64,000 nt of DNA from DATADD01 sp046262355 (GCA_046262355.1 JBHEMX010000051.1:1-64000), one strand, 5' to 3'; shown: positions 51,510-60,989, numbered from the stretch's first letter. Program-made: numbers and translations. Notes: a model not told the origin generated them from the sequence alone.

Positions 51510-52865
51510 GTGAGTCCCAAGGAGGTCGCGCGCGTGACGCTTCCCACGCCGTACGGCACCTTCGAGGCACGCGCCTTCCGGTGCTCGTCGCGCTTCGTGT
51601 ACCTGGCGCTCATCGCCGGCGACATCGGGGGTGCAACTCCCGTTCTCGCCCGCGTCCATTCCGAGTGCCTTACAGGCGATGCGCTCGGTTCTTTGCGCTG
51701 CGATTGTGGGCTCCAGCTGCACGAATCGCTGCGGGCGATGACGGCCGAAGGGCGGGGCGTCCTCATATACGCGACCGGACACGAGGGTCGCGGGATCGGA
51801 CTCGTCAACAAGCTGCGCGCATATGCCGAGCAGGACCACGGCTCCGACACCGTAGATGCCAACCTGCACCTCGGCCTGCCGATCGACGACCGACGCTACT
51901 CCGATGCAGCCGAAGTGCTGAAGACACTCGGCGTCCGAAGCGTTCGATTGCTCACCAACAACCCCGACAAGGTAGAGGGCCTGCGAGCAGCCGGTGTCCA
52001 AGTCGACGAGGTACGTCCGCTGCCGGTCGCGGCACACGTTCGCAATGTGCGCTATCTCGAGACGAAGCAGCAACGCCTCGGCCATGTGAGGCCGCTCGGG
52101 CGCGCCCTCGTCGGGTCGCTGCCGACGCCGCCCGACGTGGGGCCGCTGCTCGGTCCGGTCACGCCTCCAGAGGCGCGCCCCTACCTGGCGATCAAGTACG
52201 CGCAGAGCATGGACGGACGCATAGCCACCGCGAGCGGAGACTCCAGGTGGATCAGCGGTGAGGCGGAGCGAGCCGTGTCACACGCCCTGCGGGCGCGCTG
52301 CGACGGCATCATGGTCGGCGTCGGAACCGTGTTGCGAGACGACCCACAGCTTACGGTGCGGCTCGTGGCGGGAGCCTCGCCCGTGCGGGTGATCCTGGAC
52401 TCGAAGCTCCGCATCCCGCTCGACGCGCACGTGCTGGACGATGCGGCCGCGACCTTGGTGCTGACGACGAACCAGGCCGACGTCGGCAAACGCGTGCACC
52501 TGGAGAAGCGCAACGTCGGTGTGCGCGTCGTCCCCGCGGGCCCCCGTGGCGTCGACCTCCCGGCGGCCGCGCGGGTGCTGCGCGATGCGGGCATGGAGTG
52601 CGTTCTCGTCGAGGGCGGAGCCGCCCTCATCACCTCCCTGCTGGCCGGCGGGCTCGTCGACCGGCTCATCGTGGCCTGCGCGCCGGTGCTGCTCGGGCGA
52701 GGCGTGGAGGGCATCGGTGACCTCGGCGTGACGCAGGTATCCGAAGGCCTGGCCCTCACCGATCGCTCGGTGTACGTACTCGACGAAGACGTGCTCACGG
52801 CATGGAGCGTGGGACGCCCCGCGCGCACTGAAGACCTCGGGCGGGAGAGCGCGGCGCGCCTCTGA
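51510..52865 (+). CDS. GTP cyclohydrolase II fused to a RibD-type reductase domain
   Basis: The 451-residue fusion has, in residues 1-195, a RibA domain: zinc cysteines in HSECLTGDALGSLRCDCGLQ, GHEGRGIGLVNKLRAYA, and TNNPDKVEGLRAAGV. Residues 225-440 form a RibD_C/dihydrofolate-reductase-like domain: YLAIKYAQSMDGRIATASGD, ADGIMVGVGTVL-like DGIMVGVGTVLRDDPQLTV, VEGGAALITSLLAGGLVDR. The deaminase domain of RibD is missing, so the chain could open GTP and reduce the ribosyl side chain directly, as in archaea and fungi. GTG at 51510 has CAAGGAG-like purines only inside the gene. Neighbouring PTPS and glycosyltransferases suggest a pterin- or flavin-related product. Confidence 0.85.
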   Translation: MSPKEVARVTLPTPYGTFEARAFRCSSRFVYLALIAGDIGGATPVLARVHSECLTGDALGSLRCDCGLQLHESLRAMTAEGRGVLIYATGHEGRGIGLVNKLRAYAEQDHGSDTVDANLHLGLPIDDRRYSDAAEVLKTLGVRSVRLLTNNPDKVEGLRAAGVQVDEVRPLPVAAHVRNVRYLETKQQRLGHVRPLGRALVGSLPTPPDVGPLLGPVTPPEARPYLAIKYAQSMDGRIATASGDSRWISGEAERAVSHALRARCDGIMVGVGTVLRDDPQLTVRLVAGASPVRVILDSKLRIPLDAHVLDDAAATLVLTTNQADVGKRVHLEKRNVGVRVVPAGPRGVDLPAAARVLRDAGMECVLVEGGAALITSLLAGGLVDRLIVACAPVLLGRGVEGIGDLGVTQVSEGLALTDRSVYVLDEDVLTAWSVGRPARTEDLGRESAARL

Positions 52866-52956
52866 CGCGGGCGCCGACCCTCAAGTTTTTCCAGCTCCAA
52901 GCCGATGGATCTTTACGTCGGTCTTTTCAGCGCCAGAACAACCAGAACAAGAGGTC

Positions 52957-53649
52957 ATGATGCTCCGTCCAACAAAGGCAGTGGTGCTCGGTGCACTGCT
53001 CGCGGTCGTCGCCATGGGGATGGCCAACGCCCTCCCGAACTCTCTAAGGATGAGCGTTGCCTCGGGGCGCGTCAGCGCGCTGGAGCGCCACACGGACTCG
53101 CGTTGCCTCCTCGAGAAGAACGCCGAAGAAGACGGCTGCAAGGGAGACGAGGACTCGACGGTCGCGGCCGGCGGCGAGGAAGACGAGGACAAGGACGGAG
53201 TCGACGGAAGCGACGATGGGTTCTCCCTCGGGCAGGCCGTGAAGGTCGCAGCTCGTTGCGACCTCAAGGGCCCGGCCCACGGCGAGCTCGTGCGCTCGAT
53301 CGCCCACGACAAGGATGCGACGGTCGCGGATGCCGAAGCCGCGTGTGAGGCAGCCATGGCAGAGGCGGAGACCCGGAGCGGTCACGGCAACGGCAACCAG
53401 GAGGGGGTGAAGGGCAACGGGAACCAGCCCGAAGAGCCGCAGGTATCCGAGCCCGGTCCGCAGTCGGATGATGAGGGCCACAGCGGAGCCTCCAACTCCG
53501 GCGGCAACGGCGGCGGCAACTCCGGCGGCAACGGCGACGGCAGCTCCGGCAACGGCAACGGGAACTCCTTCGGCAACACGGACGACGCCTCGGCTTCCGC
53601 CTCCTCCCACGGCAACTCCGGCGGAGGCAACGGGAACGGGAAGGGTTGA
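52957..53649 (+). CDS. Secreted Gly/Asn/Ser-rich protein
   Basis: ATG at 52957 begins a 230-residue product with a signal peptide (KAVVLGALLAVVAMGMANAL) and a short acidic region with two cysteines (SRCLLEKNAEEDGC). A domain with VKVAARCDLKGPAHGELVRS follows, then a long disordered tail of Gly/Asn/Ser repeats with NGNG and NSGG units. There is no sorting signal or membrane helix at the end, so it is probably released or loosely bound to the wall. I do not recognise it. It ends three bases from the convergent Tag gene. Confidence 0.65.
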   Translation: MMLRPTKAVVLGALLAVVAMGMANALPNSLRMSVASGRVSALERHTDSRCLLEKNAEEDGCKGDEDSTVAAGGEEDEDKDGVDGSDDGFSLGQAVKVAARCDLKGPAHGELVRSIAHDKDATVADAEAACEAAMAEAETRSGHGNGNQEGVKGNGNQPEEPQVSEPGPQSDDEGHSGASNSGGNGGGNSGGNGDGSSGNGNGNSFGNTDDASASASSHGNSGGGNGNGKG

Positions 53650-53652
53650 GCG

Positions 53653-54258
53653 TCAGGGCCGAGGGAGGTCGCACCCCACAAGGTGATCGTCCACCATGCC
53701 GATCGCCTGCATGAACGCGTAGACGATCGTGGGCCCGACGAAGCGGAACCCTCTGTGCTTCAGATCGCTCGCCAGCGCCCGGGACTCCGGGGTTTCGGCC
53801 GGGACCTCTGTGAGGGACGCCGGCCGCCTTGCCCGCGGCGCCGGAGCGAAGGACCACACGAGCTCCGATAGCGAAGATCCGTCGGCGCGCAAGGACTGAG
53901 CGGAGCGCGCGTTGCCCCGCGCGGCCACGATCTTCGCTCGGTTCCGTACGATGCCGGCGTCGCCCATGAGCCGCTCGAGGTCGGCCTCGCCGAACGACGC
54001 AACCCTCGCTGTGTCGAAGCCTGCGAAGGCGGCGCGGAAGGCATCCCGCTTGTGCAGGATCGTGACCCACGACAGACCTGCCTGGAACCCCTCGAGGATC
54101 AACATCTCGAAGAGACGGCCCTCGTCGCGCACGGGCCGGCCCCACTCCTCGTCGTGATACGCGACGGAGAGCGGATCGGAGGCCGCCCACGCGCAACGCG
54201 CCACGCCGTCGATCCCGATGGTCACGTCCTTAGAGGTCGCGCCGGAGGTGTGTCCCAT
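53653..54258 (-). CDS. tag: 3-methyladenine DNA glycosylase I
   Basis: The 201-residue protein matches Tag: zinc ligands in VARCAWAASDPL and YHDEEWGRPV at the N-terminus and VDDHLVGCDLP at the end. LFEMLILEGFQAGLSWVTIL and RDAFRAAFAGFDTARVASFG follow, then RNRAKIVAARGNARS, the helix-hairpin-helix region and FVGPTIVYAFMQAIGMVDDH. It removes 3-methyladenine from DNA. It is complete, in contrast to the broken AlkA-like and YcaQ-like glycosylase genes in this window. Confidence 0.9.
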   Translation of the reverse strand: MGHTSGATSKDVTIGIDGVARCAWAASDPLSVAYHDEEWGRPVRDEGRLFEMLILEGFQAGLSWVTILHKRDAFRAAFAGFDTARVASFGEADLERLMGDAGIVRNRAKIVAARGNARSAQSLRADGSSLSELVWSFAPAPRARRPASLTEVPAETPESRALASDLKHRGFRFVGPTIVYAFMQAIGMVDDHLVGCDLPRP

Positions 54259-54367
54259 GCCGGGATTGTCCCCCAGCCGGCGCTCGTCGCAACCCGAGAC
54301 GCCTCACGTCCCCCGCCCGCGAGCGACTACGCTCTGCGCGAACCCGCGACTCCAAGGAGAACCCGAC

Positions 54368-56020
54368 ATGGCAGAGACCACGTTCGCGACCCTGCGGCCT
54401 CCCGCCGGCCGCAACGAGCCGGTCAAGGACTATTCGCCGGGCTCACCGGAGCGCACGAGACTGCGCTCGAGACTGCGGACGATGAGCCGGGAACGCATCG
54501 AGATACCGATGGTGATCGGCGGCAAGGATGTGACGAGCGGCGACATCTACGAGGCCGTCATGCCCCACGATACCAAGCACGTGCTGGCGGACGTGCACCA
54601 GAGCACCGCCGACCATCTGCACGAGGCGGTCCGGGCTGCCGCCGATGCCCACCGCGAGTGGGCCTCGCTGCCGTGGCACGAACGAGCGAGCATCTTCCTG
54701 CGCGCGGCCGAGCTGCTCGCCGGGCCATGGCGCGAAACGGTGAACGCGGCCACGATGCTGGGGCAGTCGAAGACTGCTCACCAGGCCGAGATCGACGCAG
54801 CCTGCGAGCTGATCGACTTCTGGCGCTTCAACGTCGAATACGCACCACGCGTGTACGCCGAACAGCCGGTCTCGTCGCCGGGCATGTGGAACCAGCTCGA
54901 CTACCGGCCGCTAGAGGGATTCGTGTTCGCCGTGACGCCGTTCAACTTCACATCGATCGCGGGCAACCTTCCGACCACACCGGCGCTGATGGGCAACACG
55001 GTCGTATGGAAACCATCCCTGACGCAGGCGTTCTCCGCGCACTACCTCATGAGGTTGCTGCAGGACGCGGGGGTACCCGAGGGCGTAATCAACATCGTGC
55101 ATGGTCCGGGCCCAGAGATCGGGGAGGCGGCCCTCTCGCACCCCGACATGGCGGGGATCCACTTCACCGGTTCCACGAAGACCTTCGACTGGATGTGGCG
55201 CAAGGTCGGCGCCAACATCTCGAACTATCGAAACTTCCCTCGCATCGTCGGAGAGACTGGGGGCAAGGACTTCATCGTCGCTCACGCCAGCGCGGCGGTC
55301 GACGCGCTCGCGACCGCCATCGTGCGGGGGTCGTTCGAGTACCAAGGACAGAAGTGCTCGGCCGCCTCGCGCGTCTACGTCCCGTCGAACCTGTGGGAGC
55401 CGCTCAGAGAGCGACTCGCCGGCGAGGTGCCACAGATAAGGATGGGCGACATCGCCGACTTCGGTAACTTCATGGGCGCAGTGATCGATGACCGCGCGTT
55501 CACGAAGCACTCGCGGGCGATCGAAGAAGCGAGGTCCTCGACGGACATCGAGATAGTCGCCGGCGGAGAGGCCGACGACTCCGAGGGCTACTTCGTCAGC
55601 CCCACCGTGATCCGCTCGAAGGACCCCACGGCGCGTCTCATGCGCGAGGAGTTGTTCGGCCCGATCGTCACGGCCTTCGTGTACCCGGAACAGGACTTCG
55701 AAGAGGTCTTGGACCTCATCGATACGACGAGCCCCTACGCGTTGACCGGGGCGGTGTTCTCACAAGAGACGGCCGCGGTCGTCGAGGCCAAGCGACGGCT
55801 GCGTTACTCGGCGGGCAACTTCTACGTGAACGACAAGCCCACGGGAGCAGTGGTCGGACAGCAGCCCTTCGGAGGCGCACGGCGGTCGGGAACCAACGAT
55901 AAGGCCGGCTCGATGTGGAACCTGATTAGGTGGGTCAGCCCACGGGCGATCAAGGAGACCTTCGTGCCGCCGACCGACTACAGATATCCCTTCATGGTAG
56001 CCGACGACGACCGCCCGTAG
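54368..56020 (+). CDS. pruA: 1-pyrroline-5-carboxylate dehydrogenase
   Basis: This 550-residue aldehyde dehydrogenase of the long P5C group has FVFAVTPFNFTSIAGNLPTT (N-terminal cofactor site), GIHFTGSTKTFDWMWRKVG and the glutamate in RIVGETGGKDF. The catalytic cysteine is in YQGQKCSAASRVYVP, and the C-terminal end reads QPFGGARRSGTNDKAGSMWN. It oxidises glutamate semialdehyde/P5C to glutamate in proline and arginine breakdown. ATG at 54368 follows CAAGGAGAACCCGAC. No proline dehydrogenase gene is adjacent. Confidence 0.9.
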   Translation: MAETTFATLRPPAGRNEPVKDYSPGSPERTRLRSRLRTMSRERIEIPMVIGGKDVTSGDIYEAVMPHDTKHVLADVHQSTADHLHEAVRAAADAHREWASLPWHERASIFLRAAELLAGPWRETVNAATMLGQSKTAHQAEIDAACELIDFWRFNVEYAPRVYAEQPVSSPGMWNQLDYRPLEGFVFAVTPFNFTSIAGNLPTTPALMGNTVVWKPSLTQAFSAHYLMRLLQDAGVPEGVINIVHGPGPEIGEAALSHPDMAGIHFTGSTKTFDWMWRKVGANISNYRNFPRIVGETGGKDFIVAHASAAVDALATAIVRGSFEYQGQKCSAASRVYVPSNLWEPLRERLAGEVPQIRMGDIADFGNFMGAVIDDRAFTKHSRAIEEARSSTDIEIVAGGEADDSEGYFVSPTVIRSKDPTARLMREELFGPIVTAFVYPEQDFEEVLDLIDTTSPYALTGAVFSQETAAVVEAKRRLRYSAGNFYVNDKPTGAVVGQQPFGGARRSGTNDKAGSMWNLIRWVSPRAIKETFVPPTDYRYPFMVADDDRP

Positions 56021-56026
56021 CGGCGC

Positions 56027-56485
56027 CTAGCCGGCCGCGCCGCGCCTTCGTAGCGCCGTTGCGCTTGCGCCGACGAGCGCGCCGCTCGCGACCATCTCGA
56101 ACCCCCACCACGCGGCCGGGTGATGATCCGTGATGCCGCATGCCGCCGCCATGCCGAAGGCCAGCAAGGAGGTCACGAGCGAGATCTGCAGGGCCCTCGG
56201 CGCCTTGGTGGCGAGTGCGAAGAAGGTTCCGAGCAGCCCGAAGGTGAACGTGATCCCGAGCAGCTCAGCCCACAGCGGCAGCGTGGCGTTCGCCGCAGGG
56301 GCGGGCTCGAGCACCAGCGCGCCCACGATGAGCCCGATCCATCCGAGCATCAGGCGACGGTGCCAGTTCGCCGACGAGACTCGCCGGGGCTCTCGGCGCG
56401 TCTCCGACCGCCGCCACAGCTCCTCGAGTTCGACCTCCGCCTCGGTGCCCTTCCTGGTCTCGAGGTCCTCTGAGACGATCGCCAT
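56027..56485 (-). CDS. Membrane protein of unknown function (152 aa)
   Basis: ATG at 56485 has GGGGGTG upstream and starts an acidic cytoplasmic segment (MAIVSEDLETRKGTEAEVEL) followed by an arginine-rich stretch. Four membrane helices follow: LMLGWIGLIVGALVLEP, AELLGITFTFGLLGTFFAL, ISLVTSLLAFGMAAACGI and FEMVASGALVGASATAL, with a basic tail. I do not recognise the family. Only six bases separate its end from pruA's, on the opposite strand. Confidence 0.6.
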   Translation of the reverse strand: MAIVSEDLETRKGTEAEVELEELWRRSETRREPRRVSSANWHRRLMLGWIGLIVGALVLEPAPAANATLPLWAELLGITFTFGLLGTFFALATKAPRALQISLVTSLLAFGMAAACGITDHHPAAWWGFEMVASGALVGASATALRRRGAAG

Positions 56486-56552
56486 CTGTCGCACCCCCAA
56501 GGTCGGATGGTCGGACACTCCGATCGTACTGCGAACCGGACGCTGCGATCCC

Positions 56553-57776
56553 CTATGCCAGCTGCCAGGCGTCGTGGCGAATGATCGGGACGAGCTCGCC
56601 GCCGGGCGCCACGCCGTCGACGGCGACCTCGGGCCCGCCGACCATGAAGTCGGTGTGGACGCGCGAGTGATTGATGCCCAGCTCGTGCTTCGCCTCGCGC
56701 GATAGCTCCGACGCCCCGTCGACGCAGAACGTGAGGCCGCTGCCGTAGGCGATGTGACAGGTCGCGTTCTCGTCGAACAGCGTGTTGGAGAAGACGAGGC
56801 CGGTCTTGCCGACCGCAGAAGAGCCGTCCACGAGTGCAATCTCGCCGAGCATGCCGGCCCCCTCGTCGATGGACATCTGCGCGCGCACCACGTCCGCGCC
56901 CGTCGATGCTTTGACCTCGACGGCTTTCCCATCCGAGAAACGGACCTCGAGGTCGCGCACGGTGACGCCTTCGTTGGGCAGGTGCAGTGGTTTGGTCGAG
57001 CGCACGACACCCTCGACGCGGCGGAAATCGGGCGTTGAAAAGACCTCTTCCGTCGGCAGGTTGGGCACGTGTCTAAGATCCCACGCCGTCTCGATGCCTG
57101 CCGCCATCCACCGAGCGCCGGGGATGAGTCCGACGGTGAGATCCGTGCCCGGACCGGAGAAGCGGATGGACTCGAAGTGGCGATCGTTGAGCGCGGCGGC
57201 GCGCGCCAAGAGATCATCGATGTGCTCGTTCCACGCCTGCGCGGGATCGTCGGCGTAGAGACGCACGGCCTGAGCGACGGCGTCCCACAGACGCTCGACG
57301 TCGGGCTCGCCGAAAACCGAACGTGCCCAGCCTTCGTTGGGAAAGGCGACGATCGTCCAGCTCACCGATCGTGCGTTGATGACGCGTAGATGCTCGTCGG
57401 AGAGTTTCAACATGCGTGCCCCACCGACGCGTTCGGGGTCGAGGTCGGCGAACAGCTCGGGTTCAGGATCGCCGGTCACAGAGATAAGGGCCCCTTGCCT
57501 CTCCTCGAGATCCTTCAGCCGCTGCACGAGGTGAGGAGGCGACCACGTAAGCGCCTCCTCGGACCCGTGCTCGAGCATCGCCCTACGCACGTGCTGATCC
57601 CCGTAGGAGACTTCGACGAAGCGAGCTCCGGCTTCGTACGCCGCCGCAGCGAGCGCGCGCGCCATCGGGGCGTGCTCAACGAGACCTTGCACGAGCACGT
57701 CCTGGCCCTGCTGCAGATTGACGCCGACCGAAACGGCCAGTCGGGCGTAGGCGTTCAGTCTCTCCTCGGGATCCAC
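56553..57776 (-). CDS. M29-family aminopeptidase
   Basis: The 407-residue metallopeptidase matches thermophilic aminopeptidase T/AmpS: NLQQGQDVLVQGLVEHAPMA at the start, GTDLTVGLIPGARWMAAG, and the metal-binding glutamates in NLPTEEVFSTPDF and MLGEIALVDGSSAVGK. His/Tyr/Asp ligands lie in CHIAYGSGLTFCV, GINHSRVHTDFMVGG. It removes N-terminal amino acids in the cytoplasm. ATG at 57776 lies at the edge of a 186-base intergenic region shared with the divergent transporter. Confidence 0.9.
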   Translation of the reverse strand: MDPEERLNAYARLAVSVGVNLQQGQDVLVQGLVEHAPMARALAAAAYEAGARFVEVSYGDQHVRRAMLEHGSEEALTWSPPHLVQRLKDLEERQGALISVTGDPEPELFADLDPERVGGARMLKLSDEHLRVINARSVSWTIVAFPNEGWARSVFGEPDVERLWDAVAQAVRLYADDPAQAWNEHIDDLLARAAALNDRHFESIRFSGPGTDLTVGLIPGARWMAAGIETAWDLRHVPNLPTEEVFSTPDFRRVEGVVRSTKPLHLPNEGVTVRDLEVRFSDGKAVEVKASTGADVVRAQMSIDEGAGMLGEIALVDGSSAVGKTGLVFSNTLFDENATCHIAYGSGLTFCVDGASELSREAKHELGINHSRVHTDFMVGGPEVAVDGVAPGGELVPIIRHDAWQLA

Positions 57777-57962
57777 ACTGCCGAACGATATACGAAGGCT
57801 TCAGCCCGGGGTGTGGCGGTCCGAGTGCTTTAGAGTCGCAACTTCCTCAGCGGTTCGAGAAGGATCCTCCGATCGGAGCATCGCCTGCAGCGGACGGACG
57901 AAACGCGCAGCGGATCACACAGCGAGGCCGGACGGCAACCTGCTGATCCGGGTCAGGCGGCG

Positions 57963-59018
57963 TGGAAGCTGATCCGGCTGCTCGGTGCTCTCTACGTCTT
58001 CATCGGTGCGCTGCAGATCCTGAAGACGGGCGCAAGCGAGCTGGCGAACGTTGGCGACGGAGGGATCTTCCTCGCGAACGCCGGATCGACGCTCGGTCTC
58101 GGCTGGATCGGAGCCATGCTCACCCTCTCCGGCTCCACCATGGCGGCAACGGCGCTGACGCTGCGGGCGACGGGCACCATAAGCGAGATACAGGGCTTCA
58201 CGATGGTCACCGGCGCTCGCCTCGGCGCCGCCTTCGTCGTCATGCTCGTGGCGGTCCTCTACGCGTTCCGGCGCGGCAAGAGAGGCAGGCGCAAGACCCT
58301 GTCGACCGCCGTTCTGGCGCTCATGATCACAGGAGCGATCTACCTCCCTGGGGCGTTGATCGGCTTGCTCTTGCTGCGCAGTGAGGTGTTTCGCAGCATC
58401 GATCTCCAGGCTCCGGCGTCTTTCGGCAATGTTATCGAGGCAGGCTACGGCTGGATCCTCGGTCGCATCGACTCATGGCCCGCGCCGGTGCTTTTCGTCG
58501 GCGGCCTGGTTCTGCTGGTGGTTTCCTTCAGGTTGGTCGACGCTCTCGTGCCGGAATTGGATCAGGAACGACTTCAGGGATCTCGACTCAGCTGGCTACG
58601 TCGTAAATGGCCGATGTTCCTGCTGGGTAACGTCGTCGTGATCGCGACCATGTCGGTATCGGTCGCACTCACCATCCTCGTCCCGCTGGTGGCAAAGGGC
58701 TATGTGCGGCGCCAGGACCTCGTCCCATACATCGTCGGTGCGGACCTGGGCACCCTCGTGGACAAGCTCCTGATCGCCTTCCTCGTCGGCGTGGGAGCGT
58801 CACATCCCGCGTCGCCCGTTCGTATCATCGTGGCAGAGCTTGCCGGAACCGCGGTCGTCGGTCTGGTGATGATGTCCGTCCTCTACGACCCGCTTTCGCG
58901 CGCGGTGTGGCGGATCCAGCACTACGTCACGAGAGACAAGATGAGGCTTGCGCTCTTCACCGGCTCATTGTTCGCGATGCCATTACTCATCATCGCTATC
59001 TCCGCGGTTCTGGACTGA
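57963..59018 (+). CDS. Na/Pi cotransporter-like membrane protein (start unclear)
   Basis: The frame from 57963 reads WKLIRLLGALYVFIGALQIL, a first helix, then STLGLGWIGAMLTLSGSTMA and TMVTGARLGAAFVVMLVAVL, the re-entrant repeats of Na/phosphate symporters, and again ALTILVPLVAKGYVRRQDLV and IVGADLGTLVDKLL for the second half. No ATG, GTG or TTG lies in frame between the stop at 57831 and ATG at 58116, which would remove the first helix. A GTG at 57962 is one base out of frame, so a frameshift at the start is likely. TTTAGAGT near 57830 may be the -10. Confidence 0.65.
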   Translation, partial: WKLIRLLGALYVFIGALQILKTGASELANVGDGGIFLANAGSTLGLGWIGAMLTLSGSTMAATALTLRATGTISEIQGFTMVTGARLGAAFVVMLVAVLYAFRRGKRGRRKTLSTAVLALMITGAIYLPGALIGLLLLRSEVFRSIDLQAPASFGNVIEAGYGWILGRIDSWPAPVLFVGGLVLLVVSFRLVDALVPELDQERLQGSRLSWLRRKWPMFLLGNVVVIATMSVSVALTILVPLVAKGYVRRQDLVPYIVGADLGTLVDKLLIAFLVGVGASHPASPVRIIVAELAGTAVVGLVMMSVLYDPLSRAVWRIQHYVTRDKMRLALFTGSLFAMPLLIIAISAVLD

Positions 59019-59033
59019 GTCACCAAGCACAGC

Positions 59034-60053
59034 TCAGCGGTTGCGGCGATCGGATCCGTCGTAGAGTTGATCTGCGAGCTGCACCACCTCGTCGTGGCGC
59101 GCGACATTGTCGAGCCAGCGACGCGGGAGCGCCGCCGTTCCCATGCGAGCGCCCATCACGGCTCCGGCGATCGCCCCGTTCGTATCGGTTGCTCCTCCGG
59201 AGCCGACGACGCTGATGACGATGGACTCCAGGTCGTCCTCCTGTTGAGCACACCACAGCGCGACCTTCATCGCCTTCAACGTGTAGCCCATATCCATCGG
59301 GTCGTCGAGCTCGAGCGCCTCCAACTCCACTCCGTCGGCCTCACGGATCGCCTCGACGACCTGCTCTAGCGCTGCGCTCTCCCACTCCCCCGTCCTGGCG
59401 GGCTGAAGTGCCGCAGCGAGCTCGGAAAAGTCGGTGATGCCGCCCGAAAGAGCAACGGCCAGGAGCGCGGCGACGACAACGGTGCTCCATTCGCAGCGGG
59501 CGTCGTAGTGGGTCGCAAGGGCACTCGTGCGCGCCGTGCGGATGAGGTATGCGCCCGAGGACCTGCACCGCAGCGCGACGGGCGCGCAGCGCGCAACCGC
59601 ACCGTTGCCTGCGGAACTCCAGCCGCTTCGCTCCCACGCATTGCGCGCCGCCTCCATGACCTCTTTGCCGGACTCGAGCTCCGCCACGACGTCGCGCGTG
59701 AGAGCGCCGATGCCTCTGCCGCTCTCGCGCTTCCACTGCACGAGCTCGAGCCCGAAGAGGTCGGGGTTGAGCTCTTCGGATCGCAGCAGCGCCTTGGCCA
59801 GCACGACCGTCTCTGCGAGGTCGTCGTCCCACGGGCGACCACGTTCCGCAGGATCGATGTCCCGGAGACCGTCCGGCCAGTGACGTCTGATCGCCGACCG
59901 GGACTCGCCCTCGGCAGCGACTCCGAGCGCGTTGCCGGTTGCCACGCCGAGCATGACGGCGCGATAGCGATCGAGCAGGGTCGAGTGGTCGATGCCGCCC
60001 GCGGCGGCTCCATCGACGAACGCCGCCAGACCCGTGGTCGCCATGGTCGCCAT
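59034..60053 (-). CDS. ADP-ribosylglycohydrolase (DraG-like)
   Basis: The 339-residue enzyme begins with an extra helix and then DRYRAVMLGVATGNALGVAA, the start of the ADP-ribosylglycohydrolase fold. Metal-binding acidic residues appear in GRPWDDDLAETVVLAKALL (DDD instead of the usual DDT) and in the C-terminal block SVVGSGGATDTNGAIAGAVM. It should remove ADP-ribose from proteins or small molecules. No ADP-ribosyltransferase gene is visible. It is convergent with the Na/Pi gene, 15 bases apart. Confidence 0.85.
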   Translation of the reverse strand: MATMATTGLAAFVDGAAAGGIDHSTLLDRYRAVMLGVATGNALGVAAEGESRSAIRRHWPDGLRDIDPAERGRPWDDDLAETVVLAKALLRSEELNPDLFGLELVQWKRESGRGIGALTRDVVAELESGKEVMEAARNAWERSGWSSAGNGAVARCAPVALRCRSSGAYLIRTARTSALATHYDARCEWSTVVVAALLAVALSGGITDFSELAAALQPARTGEWESAALEQVVEAIREADGVELEALELDDPMDMGYTLKAMKVALWCAQQEDDLESIVISVVGSGGATDTNGAIAGAVMGARMGTAALPRRWLDNVARHDEVVQLADQLYDGSDRRNR

Positions 60054-60146
60054 CTTCCCCTAAACGAGCACGAGGCGGCGCATCCACGGCTTGCGTCGAT
60101 GCGGTGCAGCGCCCGACGGTCCGCGTCCGCTCGATATGGTCGCGGC

Positions 60147-60989
60147 ATGACTGTTGCCTTCGCCGCGCATGGTCTCGTCAAACGCTACGGCGCAACGCTC
60201 GCCCTTGCCGACGTCAGCCTGGCCGTCCAGGAGGGAGAGCTTGTCGGCCTGCTGGGACCGAACGGAGCGGGGAAATCGACGCTCGTCAAGATCGCCTGTG
60301 GCCTTGTGCGCCCCACGGAGGGGCGAGCCCAGGTCTGTGGTGCTCCCGCCGGCTCCCCGCCGGCTCGCGCCGCGCTCGGCTACCTTGCCGAGCTCTTCCG
60401 CTTCCCGGGATGGCTTGCCGCCCGCGAGGTGCTCGAGCTACACCAGCGGCTCACCGGCTCGAGGGGTGGGGCCTCGGAGCGAGGCGAGCTCCTCGAGCTC
60501 GTCGGCCTCGCCGGCGTGACCCACCGGCGGGTCGAGGCGATGTCCAAGGGCATGCAGCAGCGGCTCGGCATCGCACAGGCCCTGATCGGATCGCCTCGTG
60601 TCTTGATGCTCGACGAGCCCACCAGCGCCCTCGATCCGGCGGGACGCCGAGGGGTCCGGGCGATACTCGAGGAGGTCCGGGCGCGCGGGATAGCGGTGCT
60701 GCTGAACTCCCACCTGCTGAGCGAGGTCGAGCTCGTTTGCGACCGCGTGGTGATCCTGTCGCGCGGAGCCATCGTCGCACAGGGAAGCCCCACAGAGATG
60801 GCATCCCCTCGTGGAGTCGAGATCGACACGGACGGCGGTGTGCGCGCATGGCCGGATGCCGCCCGGGACGACATCCCCCGCCTCGTCTCCGAACTCGTCG
60901 CAGAGGGAGCGCTGATCTACGGCGTACGCGCCGCCAAGCCGACGCTCGAAGACGTCTACCTCGAGGCGGTCGGAGGCGAGATGGGGTGA
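60147..60989 (+). CDS. ABC transporter ATP-binding protein
   Basis: The 280-residue ATPase has Walker A GLLGPNGAGKSTLVKIA, signature SKGMQQRLGIAQAL, Walker B VLMLDEPTSALDPAG and switch LLNSHLLSEVEL. The C-terminus (IYGVRAAKPTLEDVYLEAVG) is typical of the NosF/CcmA-like group. ATG at 60147 lies seven bases after TATGGT, a likely -10 of a leaderless mRNA. The permease starts in its stop codon. Copper/nitrous-oxide or drug export are possible roles; nothing here decides. Confidence 0.9.
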   Translation: MTVAFAAHGLVKRYGATLALADVSLAVQEGELVGLLGPNGAGKSTLVKIACGLVRPTEGRAQVCGAPAGSPPARAALGYLAELFRFPGWLAAREVLELHQRLTGSRGGASERGELLELVGLAGVTHRRVEAMSKGMQQRLGIAQALIGSPRVLMLDEPTSALDPAGRRGVRAILEEVRARGIAVLLNSHLLSEVELVCDRVVILSRGAIVAQGSPTEMASPRGVEIDTDGGVRAWPDAARDDIPRLVSELVAEGALIYGVRAAKPTLEDVYLEAVGGEMG

